Shown piece after piece: positions 55,027 through 63,961 of a DNA stretch of 64,000 nucleotides. The translations under genes and the position numbers were made by a program. Source of the stretch: Methylophaga sp. (GTDB lineage: Bacteria > Pseudomonadota > Gammaproteobacteria > Nitrosococcales > Methylophagaceae). The DNA is taken from assembly GCF_009711715.1 (NCBI RefSeq), contig NZ_VENF01000005.1, forward strand, positions 157,471 to 221,470. The letters are read 5' to 3'. Numbering within the stretch: position 1 is the stretch's first letter; each line of letters starts with the position of its first letter. A model generated the notes under the pieces. The model had not been told where the DNA came from and made no database searches. It saw nothing but the letters and a program-made list of their open reading frames with translations.

Positions 55027-55212
55027 ATGAATCAGCCAAGCTTTATCCCCAGCCCCTGCATTCGCAAATGCGGTCTTGATGAACGAGAAATCTGCCGCGG
55101 CTGCTTTCGTTCGATTGATGAGATAATTGGCTGGGAGTCGATGAACAGCGATGAACGTCAGCAGACGCTGGATAACTGCCGGCAACGCCGTGAAAAACGG
55201 GCGCGGCGTTAA
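55027..55212 (+). CDS. DUF1289 protein
   Basis: This 61-residue product is the DUF1289 family: SPCIRKCGLDEREICRGCFRSIDEIIGWESM with four conserved Cys (quoted in two parts: SPCIRKCGLD and ICRGCFRSIDEI), then an Arg-rich tail. The Cys pattern suggests a metal or iron-sulfur site. Function is unknown. It converges on the isochorismatase gene. Confidence 0.9.
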   Translation: MNQPSFIPSPCIRKCGLDEREICRGCFRSIDEIIGWESMNSDERQQTLDNCRQRREKRARR

Positions 55213-55215
55213 GCT

Positions 55216-55782
55216 TTAAACAATCAGCTTGGCGAGCTTTTTGAACTCGGGATGAGTGGCATCCCCCAGCCATTCAAACAATACCGACTCGACATTCGTG
55301 ATCACTGCACCGGCCAGTCGCATCCGTTGCAGTGCGTTGAACTGATTGCCTTTGGCGCGTGAACTGACCGCATCCTCAATGACAAAGACTTCATAACCCT
55401 GTTTCAGCAAATCCAGCGTGGTTTGCAGGACACAGATATGGGTTTCCATGCCGGCCAGAAAAATCTGTTTGCGACCGCTTTGTTCCAGTGCCGCCCTGAC
55501 CGCCTCGACTTTGGCTGAAGAAAAGTTGGTCTTTTCAATCACGGGTGAACCCGCCGGCAATTTTGCCAGGATCGGTGCTTCCAGCGGCCCCAGGCCTTTC
55601 GGATATTGCTCAGTCGCCACCACCGGCACCGACAGCGCTTCCGCCGCGGTCAGCAGGACTTCCACCTGTTCGACAACACGGTCACGGACCCCTTTAGGCA
55701 TTGCGGTGGATAGTCTTTCCTGTATATCGATCACCATCAGCATGCTGTTCCCGCTGTCTGCCATCGACATATTAATTTCCAT
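55216..55782 (-). CDS. Isochorismatase family hydrolase (YcaC-like)
   Basis: The 188-residue protein has the cysteine hydrolase fold: Asp in MLMVIDIQERLS, Lys in VIEKTNFSSAK and the catalytic Cys in LAGMETHICVLQT. It resembles YcaC and other hydrolases with unknown substrate. GGGAG lies eight bases before the ATG inside the end of the TolC gene, whose stop is two bases away, so the two are co-translated. Confidence 0.88.
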   Translation of the reverse strand: MEINMSMADSGNSMLMVIDIQERLSTAMPKGVRDRVVEQVEVLLTAAEALSVPVVATEQYPKGLGPLEAPILAKLPAGSPVIEKTNFSSAKVEAVRAALEQSGRKQIFLAGMETHICVLQTTLDLLKQGYEVFVIEDAVSSRAKGNQFNALQRMRLAGAVITNVESVLFEWLGDATHPEFKKLAKLIV

Positions 55783-55784
55783 TA

Positions 55785-57101
55785 CTACGCTCCCAGCCAG
55801 GTGTTGATCTGTTGCAAATCTTCCACCGTGACGATACCGGCCGCCTGTTTCAGACGCAAGGTATCGAGAATGTAGTCGTATCGCGAACGTGCATAATCGC
55901 GACGGGCACTGAACAGATTACGGCGGGCATTGAGCACATCCACCGTGGTCCGGGTACCCACTTCATAACCGGCCTGAGTCGATTCCAGGGCTTTTTCATT
56001 AGACACCACGGCTTGTTTCAATGCCTGCACCCGACTGATACCGGAGATCACACCGTTATATGATTCCCGTGTCTGGCGGGTCACAAAACGACGTTGCTGT
56101 TCTTCATTCTGCATCGCTTCATCCAGACGATAGCTGGCTTCGCGGGTGCGTGATACCACGGCCCCGCCTGCATAGAGTGGGACATTTAATTGGATACCGA
56201 TAACATCGGTGTGGGTTTTACTGCTGCCACTGAAGTTACCGTCACTCTGCGAGTCGTAATTTTTCTGGGCCACCAGATCTAGGCTGGGGTAATGACCACT
56301 TTTCTGCAATTCAATGTTCTGCTCAGCAGTGTTGACGTTGGCTCTGGCCACCATTATCGAGGGATTCTGTGTCAGCGCCGTTTCGCTCCACTCGTTAATA
56401 TTGGCGGGTTCTGGACTGACCAGCGGTGATTCCGCTTCCAGCTCGGCGAGATCATCCACATATTTGCCAGTGGTCTCCCGCAGCTGTTCATTGGCGTTGG
56501 CCAGCGCGTTTTCAGCTTCAATCACGGCGGCACTGGCCAGATCGAAAGCCGCCTGCGCTTCAGTGACATCCGTAATCGTGGCCATGCCGACATCAAAGCG
56601 TTGCTGTATCTGTTCCAGCTGTTTGGCAATCGCCTCTTTTTCGGCCAGCGCAAAGGTCAGATCATCCCCTGCACCAAGCACAGCGAAATAACGTTCGGCC
56701 ACTCTCAGGATCAGTGATTGCTCAGCCACGGCGTAACTGTATGATGCGCCATCAATCGCAATTTCAGCCTGCGTTTTCTGCACAAAGTTCTCACGCCGGT
56801 AAATCGGCTGAACTAAACTCAGCGTGTAACCGTGATTGTTGTAATCAGTCTGGCCACCAAAATTCTGTGCCGAGGCATCAACCCAGGTTTTATTGGTGTC
56901 CGCGCTTAAATCTACCTGGGGCAAAAAGTTCGCTACGGCCTGATCATCCAGCTCACCGACAGCGAGACGGGACGCCGCCTCTGCCAGTAATTGCGGATCA
57001 CTTTTCAGTGACAGGGTAAATACATCCATCAGATCTTCCGCCCAGACCTGGGGTGACATGATAGCTGTGGCCAGCATGGCACTTAAAGCGAGTTTTTTCA
57101 T
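55785..57101 (-). CDS. TolC family outer-membrane efflux protein
   Basis: The 438-residue protein has a signal peptide (LALSAMLATAIMSPQVWA) and two repeats of the TolC/OEP fold with coiled-coil helices (for example LTFALAEKEAIAKQLEQIQQ and ALKQAVVSNEKALESTQAGY, then VGTRTTVDVLNARRNLFSARR). It is an outer-membrane channel for type I secretion or RND/MFS pumps. No pump gene is adjacent. The promoter region has a TetR-operator-like dyad. Confidence 0.92.
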   Translation of the reverse strand: MKKLALSAMLATAIMSPQVWAEDLMDVFTLSLKSDPQLLAEAASRLAVGELDDQAVANFLPQVDLSADTNKTWVDASAQNFGGQTDYNNHGYTLSLVQPIYRRENFVQKTQAEIAIDGASYSYAVAEQSLILRVAERYFAVLGAGDDLTFALAEKEAIAKQLEQIQQRFDVGMATITDVTEAQAAFDLASAAVIEAENALANANEQLRETTGKYVDDLAELEAESPLVSPEPANINEWSETALTQNPSIMVARANVNTAEQNIELQKSGHYPSLDLVAQKNYDSQSDGNFSGSSKTHTDVIGIQLNVPLYAGGAVVSRTREASYRLDEAMQNEEQQRRFVTRQTRESYNGVISGISRVQALKQAVVSNEKALESTQAGYEVGTRTTVDVLNARRNLFSARRDYARSRYDYILDTLRLKQAAGIVTVEDLQQINTWLGA

Positions 57102-57174
57102 CTTCCTTCCTTAGGCATTGCGATGTTTTCAGCGCGTCTGTTTTAGAAAAAGCGTTGCAAATCACAGCACTTCA

Positions 57175-57196
57175 ACAAACCGACCAGTCGGTATGT
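57175..57196. promoter_or_regulatory. TetR-operator-like dyad upstream of the tolC-like gene
   Basis: A 22-base dyad with nine of eleven pairs (ACAAACCGACC/AGTCGGTATGT) is located about 75 bases upstream of the tolC-like start. The ACCGAC...GTCGGT form resembles operators of TetR/AcrR-type efflux repressors. No such regulator gene is in the window. Confidence 0.5.
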
Positions 57197-57282
57197 TAGC
57201 GTGAAAATGCGTCAGAGCCAAACCCAAAAACAGATTTTTACTGGCAATGACGGTGCTGGTATCAGCAGCACATAGCTTTTGT

Positions 57283-57606
57283 CTAATAGACCGTCATGCT
57301 GCTGTCGACCTGACTGGCCCAGTCGTTCATGCCGCCATCCAGGTTAATGACGTCTTTGAAGCCCACATGTTCCATAAACTGGCCGACCTGTGCACTGCGT
57401 TTGCCGCTACGGCAAATCAAAACCACGGTCTGATCCTGATAAGCCGCAAATTCTTCCAAGCGTCCTGGAATATCATTCATCGGGATAGGCACTGCCCCCT
57501 CAATGACCCCGTTGACCAGTTCATGGGGTTCACGCACATCGATCAACAGCGGTTTAACACCACTTTGCAGTAATGCCTGCAGCTCAGTTGCATTCATTTG
57601 TTTCAT
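57283..57606 (-). CDS. Rhodanese-like sulfurtransferase
   Basis: This 107-residue single-domain rhodanese has LLIDVREPHELVNGVIEGAV, the active-site loop CRSGKRS (Cys near residue 66) and the GFKDVINLDGGMNDW end. It may move sulfane sulfur. The ATG at 57606 was chosen over an upstream one inside the pcm gene. It is between pcm and tolC in a common gammaproteobacterial arrangement. Confidence 0.9.
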   Translation of the reverse strand: MKQMNATELQALLQSGVKPLLIDVREPHELVNGVIEGAVPIPMNDIPGRLEEFAAYQDQTVVLICRSGKRSAQVGQFMEHVGFKDVINLDGGMNDWASQVDSSMTVY

Positions 57607-57622
57607 GACTATTCTCGGTGTT

Positions 57623-58279
57623 TCAGAATTCAAATTCAGCTTTGGGTTCAGCATGGATCATGGCAGGGATAACGGTCTCAAACAGGGTACGTGTCTGCCA
57701 TTCCCGTTCACTGATTCGTTGTATTAATTGTACCGACATCGCCGGTGCCTTGCCGACCACGGCCAACAGTCGACCGCCAACTTTCAGCTGATTCAGAAAA
57801 TCTTCAGGTAAAGTGACAAAGGCGGCCGTTATCACAATCGCATCCACTCTCTCCGGCAAGGGCCAGGACTTGGCAGCATCTCCGACCGCTAGCTCGATAT
57901 TATGCAAGCCGAGGGCTAGCAGGCGGTCCTGTGCCTGACGGGATAAGGTTTCGAAATATTCAACACTGATAACCTTTGCCGCCAGTCTGGCCAGCAGCGC
58001 AGTGAAGTAGCCGGAACCGGTGCCGATTTCCAGCACAGTGTCATCGGGCTGCAAGGCAAGTGCCTGGAGCATGCGTCCTTCAACCATCGGTGACAGCATG
58101 GTCTGGCCGCAGCCTATTGGCAGTTGCACATCGGCATAAGCCAAGCCTTTGAGCGCAGGCTCCAGAAAGTTTTCCCGGGGAATATCCGAGATGGCAGCCA
58201 GTACCCTGGCATCGGCAACTTGATTGGGGCGAAGCTGTTGATTGACCATATTGGCATGGGCGGTGTCTGGCTCGGCCAC
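57623..58279 (-). CDS. Second protein-L-isoaspartate methyltransferase-like protein
   Basis: The 218-residue protein is a Pcm homolog: ANMVNQQLRPNQVADARVL at the N-terminus, PRENFLEPALKGLAYAD, the SAM motif VLEIGTGSGYFTALLARL and IGCGQTMLSPMVEGRML. It differs from the first pcm at 18831-19493 in sequence and setting. This pcm2 type is usually next to rhodanese and tolC, as here. The GTG has AGGAGTAAGCA upstream, a good site. Confidence 0.9.
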   Translation of the reverse strand: MAEPDTAHANMVNQQLRPNQVADARVLAAISDIPRENFLEPALKGLAYADVQLPIGCGQTMLSPMVEGRMLQALALQPDDTVLEIGTGSGYFTALLARLAAKVISVEYFETLSRQAQDRLLALGLHNIELAVGDAAKSWPLPERVDAIVITAAFVTLPEDFLNQLKVGGRLLAVVGKAPAMSVQLIQRISEREWQTRTLFETVIPAMIHAEPKAEFEF

Positions 58280-58456
58280 TGCTTACTCCTGTTGCTTTCG
58301 CTAAAGCGGGTTTGAGTGGCTAGGATAAGGGCTTTCTTATATAGGTGCAAGCCGTGGCGTAACCGGATTATAAGCCTATTTTCAAACAGCTTTAATACAC
58401 CCGTTCAGTGCCTTTCTTTCAGTATTCCCCGGCCTGAAGAAAATCCCTCAAAAGTA

Positions 58457-59248
58457 CTAGGACTTTTTACCCGTGGCCCGGTGAAACAACGGCTCATGGA
58501 CTGACTCACGTGAAAAGCGCCAGCAGGCAATCACAATCGCCAGCACCGAAAAAACCGCCAGCACCGAAATATCGGTCAGAACAGAAAAATCACTTTCTGC
58601 TGCCGGTACCGCATGCTTCATCAGGTCAACACCGTAGCTAAAGGGATTTATCAACACCACATATTTGAGCAGTTCCGGCAGTTGTGAAACCGGATATAAG
58701 GCGCCGCTGAGAAAAAACAGTGGAAAAATAAAAAAGTTCATGATCACGGCAAAATTGTCTAAAGTCCTGGACCAGGCGGCGATCAGCCCGCCAATGGCAG
58801 CACAGCAGATGGCGGTAGCAAAAGACGGGATTAACAGTAACAAAGCAATATCCCAGTCGATCAGCCCTATCAGGACCAGGATCACCAGCAGCATCAGTGC
58901 CTGTACCATGGCGGTAATGGTCGCGGCGATCAGCTTGGCAATGACGATCCAGTAATGTTCGATGGGGGCGATCATCATCATCCGCATCACACCGAATTCT
59001 TTGTCATAGACGAGGGTTAATGCGGATAGTAAAGCCGCGAACAACAGTGTCATCGCTACAATACCCGGCACCAGAAAGCCCAGATAGCCTTCCTGCTGGC
59101 TCCCCTGCAACATACTGCCGACACCACTGCCTATAACAAGCAACCAGATCAGCGGTCTGACCATGCTGCTTATCAGGCGTCCGCGCTGACGGAAAACTTT
59201 ACTCAGCTCGCGTCCGGCCACGGCTTTCACGGCCAGCCAGTTCTTCAT
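58457..59248 (-). CDS. ABC-2 type transporter permease, PQQ-linked
   Basis: The 263-residue protein has six membrane helices in ABC-2 arrangement, e.g. LIWLLVIGSGVGSMLQG, and the conserved LTLVYDKEFGVMRMMMIAPI loop. The frame starts earlier, but ATG 59248 overlaps the ATPase stop as ATGA. It is placed with the ATPase after pqqE. ABC transporters next to PQQ or alcohol dehydrogenase genes are common in methylotrophs; the substrate is unknown. Confidence 0.88.
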   Translation of the reverse strand: MKNWLAVKAVAGRELSKVFRQRGRLISSMVRPLIWLLVIGSGVGSMLQGSQQEGYLGFLVPGIVAMTLLFAALLSALTLVYDKEFGVMRMMMIAPIEHYWIVIAKLIAATITAMVQALMLLVILVLIGLIDWDIALLLLIPSFATAICCAAIGGLIAAWSRTLDNFAVIMNFFIFPLFFLSGALYPVSQLPELLKYVVLINPFSYGVDLMKHAVPAAESDFSVLTDISVLAVFSVLAIVIACWRFSRESVHEPLFHRATGKKS

Positions 59249-60177
59249 GTTACGACTCCGGTTTCCGGCGGACACACGGTCCATAAATACACATCATTCA
59301 GATTGGGTTTGCGCCATTGCAGGGAAATCACCGCTTCACCCAACGATTGCTGTAATTGGCTGAAATCGACATTTTTATCCTTGACCCGATAGCTCAGATG
59401 CTCGTCTTCCCAAATCGGCTGACCGAACTGCGGACTCAACGCCCGGTTTACGGCTTCCGTATCGGCGCAATCAATCTCGAGGATATAAACAGCCAAATCC
59501 CGGATCAGCGCATTCGGCGCGCCACCATACTGCAACTTGCCATTTTGGATAAAGTCCACCCGATCACAGGCGACCGCTTCTTCCAGGTAGTGAGTGGTCA
59601 GAAAGACGGTCATACCCTCTTCCTTACGCAGCTGTTCGACAAAGCGCCAGATAGCCCGACGGTTGGGCAAATCCAGACCGATAGTCGGTTCGTCCAGAAA
59701 CAGAACTTTGGGTTTATGTAATACGCCACGGGCAATATCGACCGCACGCCGCTGGCCGCCGGATAAAGCCGCCAGTTTCATATGCCGCTTTTTCTGCAGG
59801 CCGAATATCGCCAGTAATTCTTCGATACGGTCATTGGCCTGAGCCGGTTTAAGATTGTACAGCGCTGCTGCAAACTGCAGATTCTCATCCACTGTCATCA
59901 TCCGATCCAGCGCAGAATCCTGAAACACCAGGCCCACGCTGGCGCGGATAGCGACCGGCTCTTTCAAGACTGATTTCTCAGCGATAAAAGCCTCACCGCT
60001 AGTCGGTGAAGTCATTGTGGTGAGCATATGGATAGTGGTGCTTTTGCCAGCACCGTTTGGACCGAGCAAGCCATAAAACTGGCCTGACTGGATATTTAAA
60101 TCAAGGTTATTAACGGCAACGGCCTGACCATAACGTTTGGTCAGGCCGTTGGCGCGAATCGCAAATTTATGAGCCAC
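59245..60177 (-). CDS. ABC transporter ATP-binding protein, PQQ-linked
   Basis: The 310-residue protein has a Walker A ([17 protein letters not shown]), Q-loop, signature [14 protein letters not shown], Walker B ([12 protein letters not shown]) and H-loop ([10 protein letters not shown]), plus a C-terminal extension of about 80 residues. The GTG start overlaps the pqqE stop by 11 bases, so it is part of the pqq transcript. It is the DrrA/CcmA-like type and drives the ABC-2 permease next to it. Confidence 0.9.
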   Translation of the reverse strand: MAHKFAIRANGLTKRYGQAVAVNNLDLNIQSGQFYGLLGPNGAGKSTTIHMLTTMTSPTSGEAFIAEKSVLKEPVAIRASVGLVFQDSALDRMMTVDENLQFAAALYNLKPAQANDRIEELLAIFGLQKKRHMKLAALSGGQRRAVDIARGVLHKPKVLFLDEPTIGLDLPNRRAIWRFVEQLRKEEGMTVFLTTHYLEEAVACDRVDFIQNGKLQYGGAPNALIRDLAVYILEIDCADTEAVNRALSPQFGQPIWEDEHLSYRVKDKNVDFSQLQQSLGEAVISLQWRKPNLNDVYLWTVCPPETGVVT

Positions 60178-61360
60178 AGATTTCTTTTGAGTTTTTCGGG
60201 TTTCTGAAGACTAAAGGTTTGGCTTCCTGAGCCGGTTTGGCTGCTTCTTCCCGGCCGCGCTCAATCGCTTCCAGGATCAGATGATGATCGGGGGACTTGC
60301 CGCAGACCGGATCGGCCATCGCCGGATCACCCGTCAGCATATAAGCCTGGCAGCGACAACCACCGAAGTCTTTGAAGCGTTCATCACAGCTGCGACACGG
60401 CTCCTTCATCCAGTCAAAGCCACGGAAGCGGTTGAAGTCGTTGGAGTCTTCCCAGATTTCCCGGATGCTCAAGTCGCGTACATTAGGCAACTCCATACCC
60501 GGCAGATCCCGAGCCGCGTGGCAGGGCAGCGCCGTACCATCCGGTGTTACGGTCAGGAAAACATTACCCCAGCCATTCATGCAGGCTTTGGGGCGTTCTT
60601 CATAGTAATCGGGTACAACATAGTAGATTTTCATGTTGCCCTTCTGCTCTTCCTGATAACGGTGGGCGATGGCTTCTGCCCGCTCCAGCTGTTCTTTCAG
60701 GGGTAACAGTTGATCACGGTTGTGCATGGCCCACCCGTAATACTGGGTTGTCGCCAGTTCAACATAGTCGGCATCAAGATTGATCGCCAGATCGAGAATC
60801 TCTTCAATCTGGTCGATATTCTGGCGATGCGTCACAAAACACAGCACCATCGGATATCCCGCCGCTTTCACTGCTTTGGCCATCTCAATTTTGTGCTGGA
60901 AAGCGTCAGTACCGGCGATAAGATTATTCAAATCTTCTGAACTCGCCTGGAAGCTGACCTGAATATGATCCAGTCCGGCATCCTTGAATGCCTGCGCTTT
61001 CGAGGCATCAAGCCCGATACCGGAGGTAATCAGGTTGGTGTAGAAACCCAGATTGCGGGCTTCCCGAATCAATTCGATGATATCAGGACGTGCCAGCGGT
61101 TCACCACCTGACAGACCCAGCTGGGTAGCCCCCATCGCCCGTGCCTGCTTGAACACATTAATCCATTCTTCGGTGGTGAGTTCGCTTTTGATATTGGCGA
61201 AATCCATCGGGTTGGAGCAATACGGGCACTGCAACGGACAGGCATAGGTGAGCTCAGCCAACAGCCATAATGGCTGACGGATATGGTTTTGGGAATTCAT
61301 CCCCATTTCACCGCCGGTGCTACCGGGGGCTTTATTCTGCTCTGATCCAGTCGTTGTCAT
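60167..61360 (-). CDS. pqqE: PqqA peptide cyclase
   Basis: Radical SAM enzyme that forms a carbon-carbon link between Glu and Tyr in the PqqA peptide. The 397-residue product has the [11 protein letters not shown] cluster motif near residue 42 and the SPASM auxiliary clusters (CHAARDLPG and [19 protein letters not shown]). ATG 61360 has GGAGGAAGCTC upstream; ATG 61300 would give a shorter form that also fits the family. Overlaps pqqD by 29 bases. Confidence 0.95.
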   Translation of the reverse strand: MTTTGSEQNKAPGSTGGEMGMNSQNHIRQPLWLLAELTYACPLQCPYCSNPMDFANIKSELTTEEWINVFKQARAMGATQLGLSGGEPLARPDIIELIREARNLGFYTNLITSGIGLDASKAQAFKDAGLDHIQVSFQASSEDLNNLIAGTDAFQHKIEMAKAVKAAGYPMVLCFVTHRQNIDQIEEILDLAINLDADYVELATTQYYGWAMHNRDQLLPLKEQLERAEAIAHRYQEEQKGNMKIYYVVPDYYEERPKACMNGWGNVFLTVTPDGTALPCHAARDLPGMELPNVRDLSIREIWEDSNDFNRFRGFDWMKEPCRSCDERFKDFGGCRCQAYMLTGDPAMADPVCGKSPDHHLILEAIERGREEAAKPAQEAKPLVFRNPKNSKEICGS

Positions 61361-61616
61361 GAGCTTCCTCCAAAAACTGATAGACGTCATCGTCTAAATC
61401 GGCGCCGTTAAAGGCGGCTTTCAATTCAGCGATGAGTTCGCCTACGGTTTGTTTTTTCTCGCTGATACGCTTCAAAATTTCACCGGCGGCCGGGTTCAGT
61501 TTGACCATGCCTTCCGGGTAAAGCAGGACATAACAGTCCTGGGCGGGTTCCCACTGGAAACGGTAGCCAAGTGCCAGTACCGGCACGCTGTCAGCGTTAA
61601 ACTTTGGTTCTGTCAT
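61332..61616 (-). CDS. pqqD: PqqA binding protein
   Basis: PqqD is the peptide chaperone that holds PqqA for PqqE. The 94-residue product has the PqqD family phrases [34 protein letters not shown] and [20 protein letters not shown] at 61616 overlaps the pqqC stop as ATGA; a longer frame runs into pqqC. It is a separate gene from pqqC and pqqE here, not a fusion. Confidence 0.94.
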   Translation of the reverse strand: MTEPKFNADSVPVLALGYRFQWEPAQDCYVLLYPEGMVKLNPAAGEILKRISEKKQTVGELIAELKAAFNGADLDDDVYQFLEEAHDNDWIRAE

Positions 61617-62350
61617 TTCTCCACTTCCAGGTCCATACAGTAAGGCGGACGGTTTTCGATATAGGCCATCCACATGGCATCCAGCATGGTCCAGAGGATA
61701 TCCAGTTTGAATTGCAGCAGATCGACGGCACGTTGCTGTTTCTCACGTGTATCACAGTAGTCCAGCGTAATCTGCAGGCCATGTTCCACATCACGTCTGG
61801 CTTCACTCAGACGCTTGCGGAAATAACGGTAGCCCCGTTCATCGATCCAGGGATATAAATCCGGCCAGTTGTCTAGACGTGCCTGGTGAATTTTCGGCGC
61901 GAACAGTTCGGTTAATGATGAACCGGCCGCTTCCTGCCAGGGTGCCCGGCGGGCAAAATTGACGTAAGCATCAATCGCGAATCTTACACCTGGTAAGACA
62001 TGCTCATAGGACCAGAGTTCTTCACGGCTCAGCCCCACAGCTTCGCCCAGTTGCAGCCAGGCCTCGATCCCCCCTTCCTGACCTTCATAGCCGTCATGGT
62101 CCAGAATCCGCTGTACCCAGTGTTTACGCACTTCGGCATCTTCACAGTTGGCCATGATCGCTGCATCCTTGATCGGAATCGCAGTCTGGTAGTAGAAACG
62201 ATTGGCAACCCAGCCCTGAACCTGTTTCTGGTTCAGCTTGCCCGTGTGCATCAACTTATGGAAAGGATGGTTGATGTGATACAGCGCTTCTTTATCGCGC
62301 AGTTTCTGTTCGAACTCTTCACGGGACCATAGGGCGGGTTTTTCTGACAT
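61613..62350 (-). CDS. pqqC: Pyrroloquinoline-quinone synthase
   Basis: Cofactor-free oxidase for the last step, ring closure and eight-electron oxidation to PQQ. The 245-residue helical protein has [16 protein letters not shown] at the N-terminus, [26 protein letters not shown] and [29 protein letters not shown] precedes the start. It follows pqqB by 31 bases. Confidence 0.95.
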   Translation of the reverse strand: MSEKPALWSREEFEQKLRDKEALYHINHPFHKLMHTGKLNQKQVQGWVANRFYYQTAIPIKDAAIMANCEDAEVRKHWVQRILDHDGYEGQEGGIEAWLQLGEAVGLSREELWSYEHVLPGVRFAIDAYVNFARRAPWQEAAGSSLTELFAPKIHQARLDNWPDLYPWIDERGYRYFRKRLSEARRDVEHGLQITLDYCDTREKQQRAVDLLQFKLDILWTMLDAMWMAYIENRPPYCMDLEVEK

Positions 62351-62381
62351 GCTCTCTTCCTCTCAAATCTAATGGCAAGTT

Positions 62382-63296
62382 TTATAGTTCGATATCCATG
62401 CCGTCATAAGCGACTTCGATACCGGCTTTATTCAGGATCTGCCGTTGCTCCGACTCTTCGTTGAGAATCGGATTGGTGTTATTAATATGAATCAGGATCT
62501 TGCGCGGCTTCTGCATCGCATTAAGCAGGCTCATAATACCGCCTTCGCTGGACTGATCCAGATGGCCCATCTCCTGCGCACGTTTATCACTGATACCTTC
62601 GTGAGACATTTCATCATCGGTCCACACAGTGCCATCAACCAGCACGGCATCGGCATTGCTCATGTACTCAAGTACATGCGGCTCGGCAACCCCCAGTCCC
62701 GGGGCATAAAACAGGTTTTTGCCGGTACGGGTATCTTCGATTTTCATCCCGATATTATCACCGGGTACCGTGTTATGACGGTGGGGCGAATACGGCGGCG
62801 CCTCACTTTTCAATGGCACAGCAGTAAAAATCAGCCCTTCTGCGCTGGGAATGGTGAATGAAGACTGATCGGTTGCGATTTCATGGTGGTTGATACCACG
62901 GAAGTGTCCCAGAATATTGAAAACCGGGAATCCGGTGGTCAGATCTTCGTAAACTGCCTTGGTGGTATATACTTCCCAGGGCTTGTTGTGCTCACGCAGT
63001 GTCAGCATACCGGTACTGTGATCAATCTGGGCATCGGTAATGACAATCGCTGTTATCGCGGTATCACGGACTTCACGGGCCGGTTGCAGTGCTGGGAAAT
63101 CATCCAGCTGCTTTTTAATATCGGGCGAGGTGTTGAACAGTATCCAGTCAGTGCCATTGGCGCTCACAGCAATCGATGACTGGGTGCGGGGGCTGGCCTT
63201 GATGGTGCCCTCTCTGACGCCTTTACAGTTGGCGCAATTACAGTTCCACTGTGGGAAACCGCCACCTGCGCCTGACCCTAGTACATGTACGAACAT
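62382..63296 (-). CDS. pqqB: PqqB metallo-beta-lactamase-fold protein
   Basis: PqqB hydroxylates the tyrosine of the excised dipeptide intermediate. The 304-residue product has the metallo-beta-lactamase layout: [20 protein letters not shown] at the N-terminus (the CxCxxC site), [16 protein letters not shown], and [18 protein letters not shown] at 63296 has AGAGGATTTT upstream; the upstream frame is not PqqB. It is 106 bases after pqqA, with a stable hairpin between. Confidence 0.95.
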   Translation of the reverse strand: MFVHVLGSGAGGGFPQWNCNCANCKGVREGTIKASPRTQSSIAVSANGTDWILFNTSPDIKKQLDDFPALQPAREVRDTAITAIVITDAQIDHSTGMLTLREHNKPWEVYTTKAVYEDLTTGFPVFNILGHFRGINHHEIATDQSSFTIPSAEGLIFTAVPLKSEAPPYSPHRHNTVPGDNIGMKIEDTRTGKNLFYAPGLGVAEPHVLEYMSNADAVLVDGTVWTDDEMSHEGISDKRAQEMGHLDQSSEGGIMSLLNAMQKPRKILIHINNTNPILNEESEQRQILNKAGIEVAYDGMDIEL

Positions 63297-63362
63297 AAAA
63301 TCCTCTACCCTTCTGCTAAACCGAATGCCACTCGAACGAATGGGATTGGGTTTAACGTTGCC

Positions 63363-63381
63363 CGGGGCCACTGGGACCCCG
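63363..63381 (-). promoter_or_regulatory. Hairpin between pqqA and pqqB
   Basis: On the minus strand CGGGGTCC-CAGT-GGCCCCG folds into a GC stem with one bulged T, without a following T-run. It lies 22 bases after the pqqA stop. Such a hairpin could stabilise or partly block read-through so that pqqA is made in excess, as is known for other pqq operons. Confidence 0.55.
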
Positions 63382-63402
63382 AGCATACATCAATAACCGA
63401 TA

Positions 63403-63474
63403 TTAACGGTTGCAGATGTACATGGTTACTTCAAAACCAAAACGCATATCTGAGTATTCAGGTTTAGTCCACAT
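63403..63474 (-). CDS. pqqA: PQQ precursor peptide
   Basis: The 23-residue peptide reads [19 protein letters not shown] plus four more residues (ICNR). The Glu15 and Tyr19 that become PQQ are both present in the E-x3-Y motif (EVTMY). AGAGAGG is nine bases before the ATG. It opens the pqqABCDE run and is below the usual ORF size cutoff. Confidence 0.95.
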   Translation of the reverse strand: MWTKPEYSDMRFGFEVTMYICNR

Positions 63475-63508
63475 AGTTATATCCTCTCTAAAATTTTTAG
63501 AAACGTTG

Positions 63509-63531
63509 GTCACCCGACCTATTCGGGTGAC
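63509..63531. promoter_or_regulatory. Inverted repeat in the pqqA leader
   Basis: A perfect 9-base inverted repeat GTCACCCGA/TCGGGTGAC with a 5-base loop lies about 35 bases upstream of the pqqA start. It may be an RNA stem in the leader or an operator. Confidence 0.45.
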
Positions 63532-63587
63532 GATTAAATGCTACACAGCTCTTGGATTAGCGACGTCAGGATTCCCCGCCTTGCAGT

Positions 63588-63602
63588 TCAGGATTTTCCT
63601 GA
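63588..63602. promoter_or_regulatory. Small dyad upstream of pqqA
   Basis: TCAGGA-TTT-TCCTGA, perfect arms of six bases, about 115 bases before the pqqA start; a possible regulator site. Between 63475 and 63813 no gene is seen; this span should hold the pqq promoter. Confidence 0.3.
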
Positions 63603-63813
63603 TTTGTCGTTCAGCCGGAAAACAAGTTGCAACGCGGGTTTTCAGAAATAAAGCAGCCCCCCGTTGTTTCGCTCATCAGTGACTGCCGGGAAAAATTTCT
63701 CTGCCCTGAAAGGGAAAAAACACCCAGATTATCAGGCTGTTTTACTCAAGTTTTTTTGCCACCAGATCAATACACTATGACACTGATATAGACATCAGCT
63801 TATATCTCTCTCG

Positions 63814-63875
63814 TTTGGCACTCGCATTCCCGATGCCAAAGCTTTTTAGCCGGGTTTTTTGCCCGGCTTTTTTTT
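63814..63875 (+). ncRNA. Possible small RNA 3' end
   Basis: Two stem-loops follow each other on the plus strand: TTTGGCA with TGCCAAA around a 13-base C-rich loop (63814-63840), then GCCGGG/CCCGGC with a T-run (63849-63875). No plus-strand gene precedes them in the 400 bases shown, so the terminator has no evident client. A TTGCCA and a GACACT 17 bases apart lie upstream near 63757-63785 as a weak promoter pair. Confidence 0.3.
63848..63875 (+). terminator. Orphan plus-strand terminator
   Basis: GCCGGG, TTTTTTG loop, CCCGGC and eight Ts form a standard intrinsic terminator on the plus strand; the minus strand lacks a T-run here. It may end the small RNA candidate. Confidence 0.75.
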
Positions 63876-63879
63876 GCAT

Positions 63880-63912
63880 AAAAAAAGACCCGACATCTTG
63901 CGATGCCGGGCC
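63880..63912 (-). terminator. Terminator of the gene at the right edge
   Basis: An imperfect stem (CCCGACATC/GATGCCGGG, one mismatch, TTGC loop) is followed by seven Ts on the minus strand. It lies about 50 bases past the stop of the partial gene at 63962. Confidence 0.75.
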
Positions 63913-63961
63913 TTTTATCAGACTGGTTCGATTAATTGCTTAATCGAATTGGGTCTTGGTC

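Noticed and set aside
63410..63682. Plus-strand frame across pqqA
   Set aside because: It is antisense to pqqA and its promoter, with no homology or ribosome site.
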